Shown: in pieces, positions 40,396 through 49,616 of the stretch
Position numbering within the stretch: the stretch's first letter is position 1
How the letters are laid out: the number at the start of each line of letters is the position of its first letter
Virus record (IMG/VR): IMGVR_UViG_3300003322_000851
Coordinates: 1-60,380 of that record
DNA length: 60,380 bases
Source of the DNA: a virus
Strand: one strand, 5' to 3'
Position numbers and translations under genes: made by a program
The notes under the pieces: generated by a model
What the model was told of the DNA's origin: nothing
The model's input: only the letters and a program-made list of their open reading frames with translations
Database searches by the model: none

Positions 40396-42769
40396 TATAA
40401 AAACCATCAGCTACATTGCTGAACCTACGGCGCAAGCATTCCATCAAGACGATAGATTCTTTCGTGTTCTAAAAGGGCCGGTTGGCTGTCTTCCAGCGGA
40501 TTCAGAGTTTCTCACTCCGTCAGGATGGAAGAGAATGGACTCCTACCAGGAAGGAGTTGATCTTTGTGCTCAATGGAACCCAGTAACCAATACCATCGAG
40601 TTTGTTCCACCTTCCGCTTATATTGTAGAGCCATGTGAGGAATTTATCCGCTTTTCCTCTGGTTCATTAGTAATGGAATTATCAGAGGAGCACCGTGTTC
40701 CGCACTGGGACTGGAAAGGTGACTTTGTTGTAAAAACGGCTAAAGAAATAGAGCATAGCCCTTCAAGAAGGAAAATCCCAACCACTTTTTGTGGACCGGA
40801 TAGCGATAGTTTAGGGATGTCCGAAGATTTGATCCGTTTTGCTGTAATGATGCACGCAGATGGGCATTATCTTGCTTCATGCAAGACGGCTGTGGTCTCT
40901 TTGAGAAAGCAACGAAAGAAAGATAGGTTGCGTGAATTATTGAAGAGACTCGATATTCGTTGGACTGAAAATATTCACAAAGCACGTCCAATGGAAACTA
41001 TTTTTTCTTTTGATCCCCCCTATAGAGGAAAACGTTTTACTGGAAAATGGTGGAGTGCTTCTTATAAAGAATTAAGAATCATATTGGATGAACTAAAATA
41101 TTGGGATGGATTGGCAGGCATTGATGGCTGCCATGAGGAAACTCGATATTATTCATCACACAAAGAAGACGCTGAGTTTATTCAATATGCCTCTCATGCA
41201 GTTGGACGACGCGCCACTATAAGAATTGATGATACTCAAGATGAGAGATGGGCTCCATGCTACATAGTACAGCTCTTCAAACAAGATGGGCCGAAGAATG
41301 TAGCCTCTATCCGAGAGCATACACTTATTTCTCGTATCCCATCCCAAGATGGGGGGAAGTATTGTTTTACAGTTCCTAGTGGCTTTTTCATAGCTCGCTG
41401 TGAAGGGTCTATTTTTGTTACGGGAAATTGCGGTAAATCCTCTGCATGTGTCATGGACATCATGTATCGTGGATTTGTTCATCCGCCTGGGCCTGATGGT
41501 GTGCGGCGTCCTAGGTGGGTAATTATCCGAGCTACTTATGGTGAGCTAAAAGCCACTACGATTCCTACATGGAATATGTGGGTACCTTCTTCAATATGCA
41601 CGGTTGTATACGATTCGCCTATTCGAGCGCGTGTTCAGCAAAAGTTAGGGGATGGCACTGAACTGGATATGGAGGTTCTTTTTTTGGCATTGGACAGAGA
41701 AGAAGATGCCGAGAAACTCAAATCCTTCGAAGTGACTGGCGCATGGCTGAATGAAGCCAGTGAATTAACATGGACAGTGTTTCAATATCTTTCTGGGCGT
41801 GTAGGTCGGTGGAACCCAGATAAAGATGATGTAAAGCGTTGGCGTGGGATTATTGCGGATACTAACCCGCCACGAACGACTCACTGGTTGTATAACCTCT
41901 TTGAAGAAAAAGAGGTGCCGCCTGAGATTAAAATGTACACATACCCTCCTGCAGTGTACTTTGACCACGCTACGAAGAAATGGGAAGTTAATCCTGATGC
42001 TGAAAACCTTCGTTGGTTAAAACCATCTGGGGTTGAGTATTATAGACAACAATTAGTCTCTGGGTCTGATGACTATATCCGCGTGATGCTTGCGGGCGAA
42101 TACGGAATGACCCGTATTGGGAAACCTGTATTTCCTCAATATGCCGAAAAGGACCATGTAGCGAAAGAGGTTATCCGTCCTGACCCTGGTATGCCATTAT
42201 TGATAGGGTTCGACTTTGGGCTTAATCCTGCAGCAGTATTTGCGCAAATGACACAGCGTGGGGGTTTAAGGATATTGGATGTTTTAATACCTGCAGATGA
42301 GAGCTTGGAAGATTTTGTAGACGATTATGTTTTACCACTTATCCAGAAAAAATATCCTCGTTACAAAATATACTGTGTTGGCGATCCCGCAGCACGTGGA
42401 CGTTCAGGGCTGGATAAACGAACTCCTTTTGATGTGTTGATGTCTCGAAACATACGGTGTATCCCTGCGCCAACCAATAGCTTTGTCCCACGCAAAGAGG
42501 CTGTAGATTTCTTTCTGAATAAGATTGATGGATTAAAAATTGACCCATCATTAACCTATCTTAGAGAAGCATTTGGCGGAGGGTATGTATACGGAATTAT
42601 TCGTGGAGATACTTCTCGTCATAAAGAGCGCCCTGAAAAAAACCACTATTCTCATGGCATGGATGCCGTACAATATGTTGCTTTACACGTGAGAAGCGGT
42701 AGTGGAGCTATTAAGCGCTCATCGAGAGAAAACATAATGGATAAAGCCAAAAAGTTTCTTTGGGCATAA
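40385..42769 (+). CDS. terL: Terminase large subunit, interrupted by an intein
   Basis: The precursor of about 794 residues is DNA-packaging ATPase and nuclease. Without the intein (40487-41428) it is about 480 residues, normal for TerL. The Walker A loop is split as GPVG-[intein]-CGKSS; Walker B/catalytic Glu lies in TGAWLNEASE; the nuclease acids lie in IGFDFGLNP, VGDPAARG and HGMDAVQYVA. ATG 40385 overlaps the terS stop; GTG 40379 is possible. The mature motor is inactive until the intein is removed, because the ATP-binding loop is cut by it. Confidence 0.95.
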   Translation: MSDNIKTISYIAEPTAQAFHQDDRFFRVLKGPVGCLPADSEFLTPSGWKRMDSYQEGVDLCAQWNPVTNTIEFVPPSAYIVEPCEEFIRFSSGSLVMELSEEHRVPHWDWKGDFVVKTAKEIEHSPSRRKIPTTFCGPDSDSLGMSEDLIRFAVMMHADGHYLASCKTAVVSLRKQRKKDRLRELLKRLDIRWTENIHKARPMETIFSFDPPYRGKRFTGKWWSASYKELRIILDELKYWDGLAGIDGCHEETRYYSSHKEDAEFIQYASHAVGRRATIRIDDTQDERWAPCYIVQLFKQDGPKNVASIREHTLISRIPSQDGGKYCFTVPSGFFIARCEGSIFVTGNCGKSSACVMDIMYRGFVHPPGPDGVRRPRWVIIRATYGELKATTIPTWNMWVPSSICTVVYDSPIRARVQQKLGDGTELDMEVLFLALDREEDAEKLKSFEVTGAWLNEASELTWTVFQYLSGRVGRWNPDKDDVKRWRGIIADTNPPRTTHWLYNLFEEKEVPPEIKMYTYPPAVYFDHATKKWEVNPDAENLRWLKPSGVEYYRQQLVSGSDDYIRVMLAGEYGMTRIGKPVFPQYAEKDHVAKEVIRPDPGMPLLIGFDFGLNPAAVFAQMTQRGGLRILDVLIPADESLEDFVDDYVLPLIQKKYPRYKIYCVGDPAARGRSGLDKRTPFDVLMSRNIRCIPAPTNSFVPRKEAVDFFLNKIDGLKIDPSLTYLREAFGGGYVYGIIRGDTSRHKERPEKNHYSHGMDAVQYVALHVRSGSGAIKRSSRENIMDKAKKFLWA
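40487..41428 (+). mobile_element. Intein in the terL ATP-binding loop, 314 aa
   Basis: The insert starts with Cys (CLPADSEFLTPSGWKRM), the usual intein N-block, has a B-block-like ELSEEHRVPHW with the His, and ends FVTGN before Cys+1 of the extein (CGKSS), so Cys1, Asn-terminal and Cys+1 are in place. The residue before the last Asn is Gly where His is more common. The middle has LIRFAVMMHADGHYL and WDGLAGIDGC, two LAGLIDADG-like motifs, so it probably carries a homing endonuclease domain, perhaps degenerate. The host gene is read through without frame change. Confidence 0.93.
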
Positions 42770-42771
42770 TA

Positions 42772-42866
42772 TTGACATTAAATGCCTTTGTTTGGTATTT
42801 ATATTTTGTTAAATTGTGTTAAAATTACATATACCTCTTTAAGATTAAAGAGGTTAAGGGGTAGAT
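42772..42866 (+). promoter_or_regulatory. Promoter-like and palindromic segment after terL
   Basis: TTGACA at 42773-42778 is followed at about 18 bases by a weak TATTTA -10. Next comes the perfect palindrome CCTCTTTAA-GA-TTAAAGAGG (42834-42853), whose 2-base loop makes it more likely a protein site than a hairpin, and then AAGGGG as ribosome site for 42867. A separate late promoter here is plausible but not certain. Confidence 0.4.
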
Positions 42867-43118
42867 GTGGAAGAAATACTGAGAGTTGTTAACCCGCTTC
42901 TTATTTTTGCAACAGGTGGATTAGTAGGCTGGGTATGGTCGCTTTGGGTTTCTCACAATAACCATAAGCTAGAAGTAGCTACTAATTACGTCAAGCATAC
43001 TCAACTAGAAAAAGTTAGGGAAGACTTAATGAAAGAGTTGAAGTTTGTTCGTGACATGATTATTAGAATTACTCATGCGTTAAAAATTGAATCTCGTGGG
43101 GATGAGCGTAATGAGTGA
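42867..43118 (+). CDS. Small membrane protein, 83 aa
   Basis: Starts at GTG 42867 with AAGGGG upstream. One transmembrane segment (LLIFATGGLVGWVWSLWV, about residues 12-29) followed by a charged helical tail. First of four small genes after terL; a lysis or membrane-associated role is plausible. Confidence 0.6.
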   Translation: MEEILRVVNPLLIFATGGLVGWVWSLWVSHNNHKLEVATNYVKHTQLEKVREDLMKELKFVRDMIIRITHALKIESRGDERNE

Positions 43119-43479
43119 GCTAACAAAAGAAGATTTTCAAGCGTGGGCAAAAGCTGCTGAATCTATTGTGAATACAGTAGATAAATTAGAAAGGCCATTA
43201 AATAACCCTCAAGTGGGGTATTCCAATATCAGTATGAACTTTAGTGGGTATGCAGTATGGGCGGCTATTACTGTCTGTATTGTAGTTGCTGCACTTAGTT
43301 ATCAATCTTCTCAATTTCTAACTGCTCAAATTAATGATCAGAATAGAAGAATTGATGAGCAAGTAGTTGAAAGAAAAAGAGAGAACGATAGAAATCAAGA
43401 TTATTTCAATATGCACAAAAGCAATATTGACCAATTAAAATTACGTTTAGATCAATTAACTCAAGGAGAAAACAAGTAA
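43111..43479 (+). CDS. Membrane protein with coiled coil, 122 aa
   Basis: ATG 43111 (MSELTKEDFQAWAKAAES) with GGGGA upstream. One transmembrane helix (YAVWAAITVCIVVAALSY, about residues 47-64) and a C-terminal coiled coil (QINDQNRRIDEQVVERKR). The layout resembles holin-antiholin or spanin-type accessory proteins. Not recognised as a family. Confidence 0.6.
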   Translation: MSELTKEDFQAWAKAAESIVNTVDKLERPLNNPQVGYSNISMNFSGYAVWAAITVCIVVAALSYQSSQFLTAQINDQNRRIDEQVVERKRENDRNQDYFNMHKSNIDQLKLRLDQLTQGENK

Positions 43480-43646
43480 TGAGCACACCAATTATCATCA
43501 ATCAATTAGTTGCTGACACTATTGAAGTAGCAAACAATCTAAAAGAAAAACATGAAAAAATGACGTATGATCACATGGTTGTCGTACGTGAGTTAGTTGT
43601 TAAATTCAAGAATGATTTGAATGCTTTATTAGATACTGTTGAATAA
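43479..43646 (+). CDS. Small protein, 55 aa
   Basis: A 55-codon gene whose ATG shares its first base with the stop of the previous gene and whose stop touches the next ATG. Helical product (MSTPIIINQLVADTIEVANN). Role unknown. Confidence 0.55.
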   Translation: MSTPIIINQLVADTIEVANNLKEKHEKMTYDHMVVVRELVVKFKNDLNALLDTVE

Positions 43647-43982
43647 ATGGAGTTATTCCAATGGATAACTTCACATGCTGATTTAATGGCATGGACAGTT
43701 GGTTGGGTTGCAGCATTAGGAGCAACCCAATTAGCAAAACTGTATATCCCTTCTGCTGCCTCTCCAACAAAAGTAAAACAAATTCTCCATATTGTAGCTA
43801 TTCTGACGGGTGGATTTGTTGCTTATATGACCTGGCCTGATTCAGGTTTGCGCGCGCTAGGATTTGCTATTAGTTCAGGGTTAAGCGCGCCCGCTGGCTA
43901 TACATTAGCGATGGCAATCCTTCAAACATTATCCCCAAGGGTAGCAAAAAAACTTACTTGGGATCATTTGAGTAAATACTAA
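43647..43982 (+). CDS. Probable holin, 111 aa
   Basis: Three hydrophobic segments: about residues 13-30 (MAWTVGWVAALGATQLAKLY), 45-62 (ILHIVAILTGGFVAYMTW) and 67-92 (LRALGFAISSGLSAPAGYTL), with a basic C-terminus, as in class I holins. It follows three small genes after terL. The partner endolysin is on the other strand (13801). Holin families share little sequence, so the call rests on size and topology. Confidence 0.5.
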   Translation: MELFQWITSHADLMAWTVGWVAALGATQLAKLYIPSAASPTKVKQILHIVAILTGGFVAYMTWPDSGLRALGFAISSGLSAPAGYTLAMAILQTLSPRVAKKLTWDHLSKY

Positions 43983-44005
43983 TTTCCACATTAAAAAATA
44001 ATGGG

Positions 44006-44034
44006 TTGTTTGCCATAGTTTTTTTTGGTATAAA
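44006..44034 (+). promoter_or_regulatory. Promoter-like TTGTTT / TATAAA
   Basis: Spacing of 17 bases in the gap between the holin-like gene and 44069. It may start a transcript for the fibre block. Support is sequence only. Confidence 0.4.
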
Positions 44035-44068
44035 ACCTCCTATTCTTTCCTATTTGGAATAGGCATCA

Positions 44069-44272
44069 ATGGCTATCTTGTCCACTAAAGCGAGGAATAA
44101 ACTTCCGAAAAAAGATTTCGCTTTGGAAGGAGAAAGAAAGTATCCCGTCGATACCAAGGCCAGAGCTGCGAATGCCAAGGCCCGCTCCTCTCAGCAATAT
44201 AACAAAGGCGCTTTATCAGCGACTAAAAAAGCCAAAATATTTTCCAGGGCGAATAAGGTGCTTGGCAAGTGA
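44069..44272 (+). CDS. Small basic virion-block protein, 67 aa
   Basis: A 67-residue basic protein with KARNKLPKKDFALEGERKYP and LSATKKAKIFSRANKVLG, a widespread phage small protein (DUF6582-like) with conserved FALxGxRKYPxxxxxxARNAxAR layout. Commonly near structural genes; role unknown. Confidence 0.7.
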   Translation: MAILSTKARNKLPKKDFALEGERKYPVDTKARAANAKARSSQQYNKGALSATKKAKIFSRANKVLGK

Positions 44273-44439
44273 GAGCGCCACTTCCTCAGCCTCTGCCGCG
44301 TGCATTAGTGCATGGGTTAGCATTCTCTTTGGTAAGAGATGACGGGGCTACGGGCGCGGGGGTAGATATTTTTCTTTTGGCCGAAGATGGTCAAGAGCTT
44401 CTTACCGAAGCTGGGTTAAACATCCTTGTGGAGTTATAA
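44269..44439 (+). CDS. Small protein, 56 aa
   Basis: GTG 44269 overlaps the upstream stop (GTGA). The product is Pro/Leu-rich at first (VRAPLPQPLPRALVHGLAF) and ends in a beta-rich DIFLLAEDGQELLTEAGLNI. The next gene starts right after the stop. It looks like a small structural protein. Not recognised. Confidence 0.55.
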   Translation: MRAPLPQPLPRALVHGLAFSLVRDDGATGAGVDIFLLAEDGQELLTEAGLNILVEL

Positions 44440-46764
44440 GTGGGCATTAAAATATCCGCATTACCACCGGTAACCGATAGTAGCAATTTGACATTGCCAG
44501 CAAATGAAGCTGGCGTGACGAGCAAGGTACAAACAGGCGTGGCCAATGGGCTGCCTTATCTTGCAGGTGATGGGAAAATCCCTATAGTGTTATTGCCTTC
44601 GGCGGCTATAGGGGGATTGAACTACCAAGGCGTATGGAATGCTAACACCAATTCTCCATTGCTTGGTAATGGCGGGGCTGGTGGTGTAAAAGGCGACTAT
44701 TATGTTGTATCCGTTGCAGGATCTACCTCTATTGATGGAATCTCTGAATGGAAAATTGGTGATTGGATAGTCAATAATGGGACTACGTGGGATAAGATTG
44801 ACAATACGGATAGTGTCACATCAGTTAATACATTTACCGGAGCAGTAACGCTTACAGCAACAAATATCCCTAATACACCTGCTGGCAATATTTCTGCTAC
44901 GGATGTTCAGTCGGCCATTAACGAATTAGATTCTGAGAAGCAGCCGCAAGATGCTACGTTGACGGCGCTTTCTGGATTTAATACAAATGGGCTACTGACT
45001 CAAACGGCGCCAGATACATTCACTGGCCGTACTATTGTAGGCACGGTGAATCAAGTTAACGTTGTTAGTGGTGATGGAGTTCCAGGAAATCCAACGCTCT
45101 CTACTCCTCAAGATATTCATACTGGGGCATCACCAACATTTGATAACATTACTATTACCAATGATATTCGTGGAAATAGAGTTGCCATTGGCAATGCTGC
45201 GATTTTTGGCGTGGATGGTAATGATTATGCAAGATTCTTTGATTTATCTCAAACAATCACAGACTTTTCCGCGGCGACTAATTGGAGTCCGCTTTTTTCT
45301 TATATTTTCGTAGACCCAACGGTAGACCTTGATGCTGGTAATACAAAGTTTATATTTTCTCATGATGTTGAAACAACAATACCTAATACAAATAGTAAAA
45401 ATATATGGTATTTAAATAATCTTTACGCGCTTGCTAACCATGCAGGAAATGGTAATGTTGAATATTTGTATTCTTCTGTTTCTGACGCATTCTCATCAGG
45501 CTCTGGAAACGTTACTGAGTTAATAGGAAATTATGTATTAGCCAGAAATTTAGGAAGTGGTAACGTTACGACTAATATCGGTTCTTATATTGCCACTGGT
45601 AATTATAGTACTGGAAGTATTACTGATAATTATGGACAGATAATCCCAACGCCAGGCGGAGTTATTAGCAATAGTAATACAGGGTTATTTATTGATAATC
45701 AAAATGTTGCTTCTAATTCTTTAGCTGTTCGATCTAATGGTGGGAATTGGGCTATCAAAGATTTTGTTGGAATAGGAGTGCTTAATCCTAGAGTTTCTCT
45801 AGAAGTTGGGTCCCCTGTTGGTAGTTTTTCTCCGGATATTTATTTTTCTTACGATGGACTATTTCATCCATTTACTGACTATGTGCCAACTAATGTTTGG
45901 GCGCATGTGCACCGTATTGGTTTAGGTGGAACTTATTTAGATGCCTACGGAGATGGTGGTTCTGTAGCATTAGCTATACGTTCAAATTACGGCGGGACAG
46001 CCGTTAGCAGTCCAGCAACAATTGTTGAATATGTTAAAAGTGATGGGGGTACTGGCAAAGCGGCTTTAACTGGGTCTGAAGTAGGGTTGCAAATACAAAA
46101 TTTTGGCGATCCTGTTGTTGATTGTTTAGGTGATAAATCTGTCAAATTTTACGGGAATCTTACGTCTTTATCTGGACGTACAATTAATAGAATTACCACA
46201 GCGACAAATTATACAGTCCTTTTAACTGACTATTATATTGGTGTTACCTCTACCGCAAGTTTGATAACTATTAGTTTACCTGCTGCCACTCTCGCTAGTA
46301 ATGGGCGTATTTATATTATAAAAGATGAAAGCGGTGGGGCTGGGACAAATAATATTATTATTGAACCAAATGGCGCTGAACTAATTGACGGAGCATTATC
46401 AAAATCAATCTCAATTAATTATGGTGCAGTTGCTATTATTTGTGACGGGTTTCAATGGTTTGTTATTCACAAATCACAAACCATTCCTTATGAATTTTTA
46501 TTGGCAAATGATCCTGTTCCTCAACCAGGTTTAACCATTGCTAGGACGCCTACTTATTCAGCCGGTTTAATTTCAAATGAAACATGGGAATTATCTGGCT
46601 TGTCTGTGAAAAGTATTGATTACATTTATTCTAGCGGTTTATTAGATAAAACAATTGTCAAAATATACGACATTGATGGGGTAACTGTGCTTGCTCAAAC
46701 AACAGAAACTCAATTGTATAGTGGAGGTTTAGATAGTGGAAGTACAATTGTGAGGAATATATAA
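44440..46764 (+). CDS. Tail fibre protein, 774 aa
   Basis: Starts at GTG 44440 with an N-terminus typical of podoviral/siphoviral fibres (MGIKISALPPVTDSSNLTLP). Then follow shaft segments with NTFTGAVTLTATNIPNTPAG, short GSGNVT/GNGNVE repeats, and a C-terminal beta domain with TNYTVLLTDYYIGVTSTASL and IIIEPNGAELIDGALS. It probably binds host surface; the receptor is unknown. Its stop overlaps the start of the next fibre gene (TAATG). Confidence 0.75.
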   Translation: MGIKISALPPVTDSSNLTLPANEAGVTSKVQTGVANGLPYLAGDGKIPIVLLPSAAIGGLNYQGVWNANTNSPLLGNGGAGGVKGDYYVVSVAGSTSIDGISEWKIGDWIVNNGTTWDKIDNTDSVTSVNTFTGAVTLTATNIPNTPAGNISATDVQSAINELDSEKQPQDATLTALSGFNTNGLLTQTAPDTFTGRTIVGTVNQVNVVSGDGVPGNPTLSTPQDIHTGASPTFDNITITNDIRGNRVAIGNAAIFGVDGNDYARFFDLSQTITDFSAATNWSPLFSYIFVDPTVDLDAGNTKFIFSHDVETTIPNTNSKNIWYLNNLYALANHAGNGNVEYLYSSVSDAFSSGSGNVTELIGNYVLARNLGSGNVTTNIGSYIATGNYSTGSITDNYGQIIPTPGGVISNSNTGLFIDNQNVASNSLAVRSNGGNWAIKDFVGIGVLNPRVSLEVGSPVGSFSPDIYFSYDGLFHPFTDYVPTNVWAHVHRIGLGGTYLDAYGDGGSVALAIRSNYGGTAVSSPATIVEYVKSDGGTGKAALTGSEVGLQIQNFGDPVVDCLGDKSVKFYGNLTSLSGRTINRITTATNYTVLLTDYYIGVTSTASLITISLPAATLASNGRIYIIKDESGGAGTNNIIIEPNGAELIDGALSKSISINYGAVAIICDGFQWFVIHKSQTIPYEFLLANDPVPQPGLTIARTPTYSAGLISNETWELSGLSVKSIDYIYSSGLLDKTIVKIYDIDGVTVLAQTTETQLYSGGLDSGSTIVRNI

Positions 46765-48839
46765 TGGTAGATATTGTACAAGTACAAAAATCAGTATTGC
46801 CAGATGGGGCGGCCACGGAATTAAAACAAGATAATGGAAATGCTTCATTATTTAGTATTGATTCTAAGCTTTCTGGGGCTTTGACGGTAGATACTGAATT
46901 GCCAGCAGCGGCATCATTATCAGATGTTATGTCGAACCCTACTGCTCCAGCGGTAGGTGCATGGATGGTCGCTGTGAACCCTGGCACGGGTCAAGGCAAT
47001 CGTATGCCTGGCATTTCGACCACTGGATTCTTTGTTCAGGGGGCCACGAATGCTGGTTCAGCCGTTTCACAACGGCCAATAACAGTTGGCGGCGTTGATG
47101 GCAGCACGAACGTTCGAAACTTTTTGACCGATACGAGCGGTCGTTTGACGGTAATTGGCGCAGCCGCATCTGGATCTGCTGTTGCTGGCTCGCCCCTGCT
47201 CGTGGGTGGTTCCGACGGTACAAATGCACGTTCGATCAAAACCGATTCCTCTGGTCGTCCAGATGTTACAATCAATAGCTCCGCATTGCCAACGGGAGCT
47301 GCAACAGAGTCGACTCTTTCGACGATCGCTTCGCAAACCGTGAACACTGAGTTGTCTCCACAATGGTCACGTGGACTGGAAGACGGATTTGGGCGATCCG
47401 TTATGGCTGAACCCACACCAGTTATTCAGTCAATATTCGCCAATGGCGTCACGCCAGAGACTTGGCGCACCTATACAACAAGTACAGGAACGGCCACGTC
47501 CGTGGCTCAAACCAACGGACTCTCGACCGTTTCCACAGGAGCTACAGGAACTTCGATCGCTGAATTGACGACGACGGATTCCTTTTCTTATCGTGCAGGC
47601 CAAAGTGTCCGCTTGCTATTTACGACGCTATTCTCAACACCAGCCTCTGGCGGTTTCCAGGTCGTCGGATGTGGTTCAAATGATGGCGTCGCTGTTGGAT
47701 ACAATGGCACAGCATTCGGATTATTGATTCGTCGTGGAGGGGTTCCCGAAACTCGCACAATTACGATCACAACTGCATCAACGACGAATCAGAGCGTTAC
47801 TGTCACACTCAACAGTGTCGGCACGAGCGTTACAGTAACGAATAGCGGCAATACCGTCACCACTGCCCGCGAAATCGCGGCCGGCGACTATTCGGCATCC
47901 GGTAATGGCTGGGATGCTTATCAATTTGGTAGCACTGTCATATTCGTTTCACGTCAACCTGGACCGCTTTCCGGAACGTATTCTCTTACCGCGACAACCG
48001 CGGTAGGATCATTTGCTCAAACGCTTGCAGGAATCACACCAACCGATACTTGGTATGCGAAGACGGCCTGGAGTGGGGATCGACTCGATGGTAGTACGGG
48101 CGCGAATAATCGATCTGGAGCAACACTCGATCCGACAAAATTGTCCATTTGGCAGGTAGTCATTCCGTATCTTGGGGCAGGCCCAGTAACACTACAATGG
48201 CAGGACCCGACTACGGGTCGTTGGACGACATGTCATACTGTTGCACCAGCCAATACCGCTACAACGCCTACCGTCAGAAATCCGATGTTTAGGTTGTGGC
48301 TTCGTGCATCTGGAGCGGCAAATATTTCGGCATCGAGCGCATCAATGGCGTTATTTTGCGATGGCATCGTTCAACCGATCGGCCCTCGTATAGCCATTCC
48401 ACCGAGCTTCAAAACCACGGTCGGCAATGCGAGCGAACTGCCTCTTGTCGCAATCCGAACCGAACGTGTCCACAATGGTGCCGAAAATCGAGCACCGTTC
48501 CGACCTGTAGAAGTCGCAGTTAGTGCTGGGGCAACGGGGCAGGTAATACTAAGGTTCTATTTAAATCCGACATTAACTGGGGCGAATTTCGGCGTCGTCA
48601 ATGGGCTACACCCGATTGCCTATGACACATCTTCAACCACAATTTCTGGAGGCCTTTTGGTTGGGGCAATCATAACATCTCCAAGCGGGGGCTCAACCCC
48701 AATTTCACTACTCGATCTTGGCTACACGCTTCAACCAGGCGATGTGGTGGGGGTGTCAGCCCAACAAACATCTGGCACAAACGGAACCGTGGCGATAGCG
48801 TTCACAGGGATTTTGGATAATGGCTGCGGCGGAATCTAA
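46764..48839 (+). CDS. Second tail fibre/spike-like protein, 691 aa
   Basis: A Ser/Thr/Gly-rich protein with repeats in its N-terminal third of LPxGAATE-type and SGRLTVIGAAASG/SGRPDVTINSSAL, followed by Ig-like beta segments (TTTDSFSYRAGQSVRLL; TPTDTWYAKTAWSG). From about 46900 the DNA is more GC-rich than the genes around it, with different codon choice, as if brought in from another phage. A fibre or adhesin role is inferred from composition and position. Confidence 0.65.
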   Translation: MVDIVQVQKSVLPDGAATELKQDNGNASLFSIDSKLSGALTVDTELPAAASLSDVMSNPTAPAVGAWMVAVNPGTGQGNRMPGISTTGFFVQGATNAGSAVSQRPITVGGVDGSTNVRNFLTDTSGRLTVIGAAASGSAVAGSPLLVGGSDGTNARSIKTDSSGRPDVTINSSALPTGAATESTLSTIASQTVNTELSPQWSRGLEDGFGRSVMAEPTPVIQSIFANGVTPETWRTYTTSTGTATSVAQTNGLSTVSTGATGTSIAELTTTDSFSYRAGQSVRLLFTTLFSTPASGGFQVVGCGSNDGVAVGYNGTAFGLLIRRGGVPETRTITITTASTTNQSVTVTLNSVGTSVTVTNSGNTVTTAREIAAGDYSASGNGWDAYQFGSTVIFVSRQPGPLSGTYSLTATTAVGSFAQTLAGITPTDTWYAKTAWSGDRLDGSTGANNRSGATLDPTKLSIWQVVIPYLGAGPVTLQWQDPTTGRWTTCHTVAPANTATTPTVRNPMFRLWLRASGAANISASSASMALFCDGIVQPIGPRIAIPPSFKTTVGNASELPLVAIRTERVHNGAENRAPFRPVEVAVSAGATGQVILRFYLNPTLTGANFGVVNGLHPIAYDTSSTTISGGLLVGAIITSPSGGSTPISLLDLGYTLQPGDVVGVSAQQTSGTNGTVAIAFTGILDNGCGGI

Positions 48840-48863
48840 ACCCGAAAAAAGGATAAAACAACA

Positions 48864-49163
48864 ATGGCATACTCGAAATATATAGCATCAGTTCCGCAAT
48901 ACTCAAATAACGGCTCTGTGAGCCCAGAAGCGCTCGGTGGGGCACTTGACGTTCTCGGAAGTGGTGGTTGGCTCGCGAATAAGGGATCCGATACCCTTTA
49001 CATGGTTCGCATTGGTGACACATCTGCAAAGAGTGATCCAATCAACAGGGGTGAGAAGATTAATCCAGGAGAGTCACTTTTTCTTCCTGCTGCAATTACG
49101 TTGAGTGAATTTGGAGTGTTTTCGGATGGTTCTGGCGGTGTTGCAAACGTGCTCGGGACCTGA
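48864..49163 (+). CDS. Small virion-block protein, 99 aa
   Basis: A 99-residue beta-rich protein (MAYSKYIASVPQYSNNGSVS, then GSDTLYMVRIGDTSAKSD). Ends VANVLGT-TGA. In the -1 frame the reading continues past the stop with protein-like sequence to 49279 (see next entry), so this gene may be truncated by a frameshift. Unknown family. Confidence 0.55.
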   Translation: MAYSKYIASVPQYSNNGSVSPEALGGALDVLGSGGWLANKGSDTLYMVRIGDTSAKSDPINRGEKINPGESLFLPAAITLSEFGVFSDGSGGVANVLGT

Positions 49164-49279
49164 ATTGGCATGGCGACCATGATCTAGTGTTTGAGACTGG
49201 AGCTCCTTACCCAGGTGCAAAAGTTTATTTTGTAGCAAAAGAAGGCGCGGGGGCTAGTGACTTGAGAGTCGCAAGTTAA
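49160..49279 (+). pseudogene. Frameshifted remainder of 48864 gene
   Basis: The frame one base back from the preceding gene reads DLNWHGDHDLVFETGAPYPG and AKVYFVAKEGAGASDLRV to a TAA at 49277-49279, clearly protein-like but without a start other than GTG 49187. No slippery heptamer is evident at the junction, so a point indel is more likely than programmed frameshifting. Confidence 0.4.
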
Positions 49280-49325
49280 TTGGGGTAGTAGTAAAAATAA
49301 ATTTTAAATTTTTAGAGAATATAAA

Positions 49326-49616
49326 ATGCCGATTAATATTACATTAAGCCAAACGGGGTCCTTTGTTTTAGGAAAAATAAAATGTTTGCACGAGTATTTT
49401 CCTAATTTATGTGACGACTGCGAGATTATACTTAATCCTGATCCATCTGCTCCCCCAGAAGCAAAATATCAGCAAGTTAGAAAAACAAATTTATCTAAAG
49501 AACAGCGAGACTCTATTTATAACGATTTGCTGTCTAAGCGTAATGAGCTTATAAGCTATAATCATAGCGATGATGTAGCAAAAATTGATTCTGAACTAGC
49601 AAAAGTATCGTCTTGA
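49326..49616 (+). CDS. Hypothetical virion-block protein, 96 aa
   Basis: A 96-residue protein (MPINITLSQTGSFVLGKIKC) with two Cys/His-containing turns (HEYFPNLCDDC) and a helical end (KRNELISYNHSDDVAKI). Not recognised. Confidence 0.5.
   Translation: MPINITLSQTGSFVLGKIKCLHEYFPNLCDDCEIILNPDPSAPPEAKYQQVRKTNLSKEQRDSIYNDLLSKRNELISYNHSDDVAKIDSELAKVSS

Noticed and set aside
46939-47416. Several minus-strand frames in the GC-rich fibre gene
   Set aside because: Long open frames are expected opposite a GC-rich, repeat-bearing gene; none reads like a real domain.
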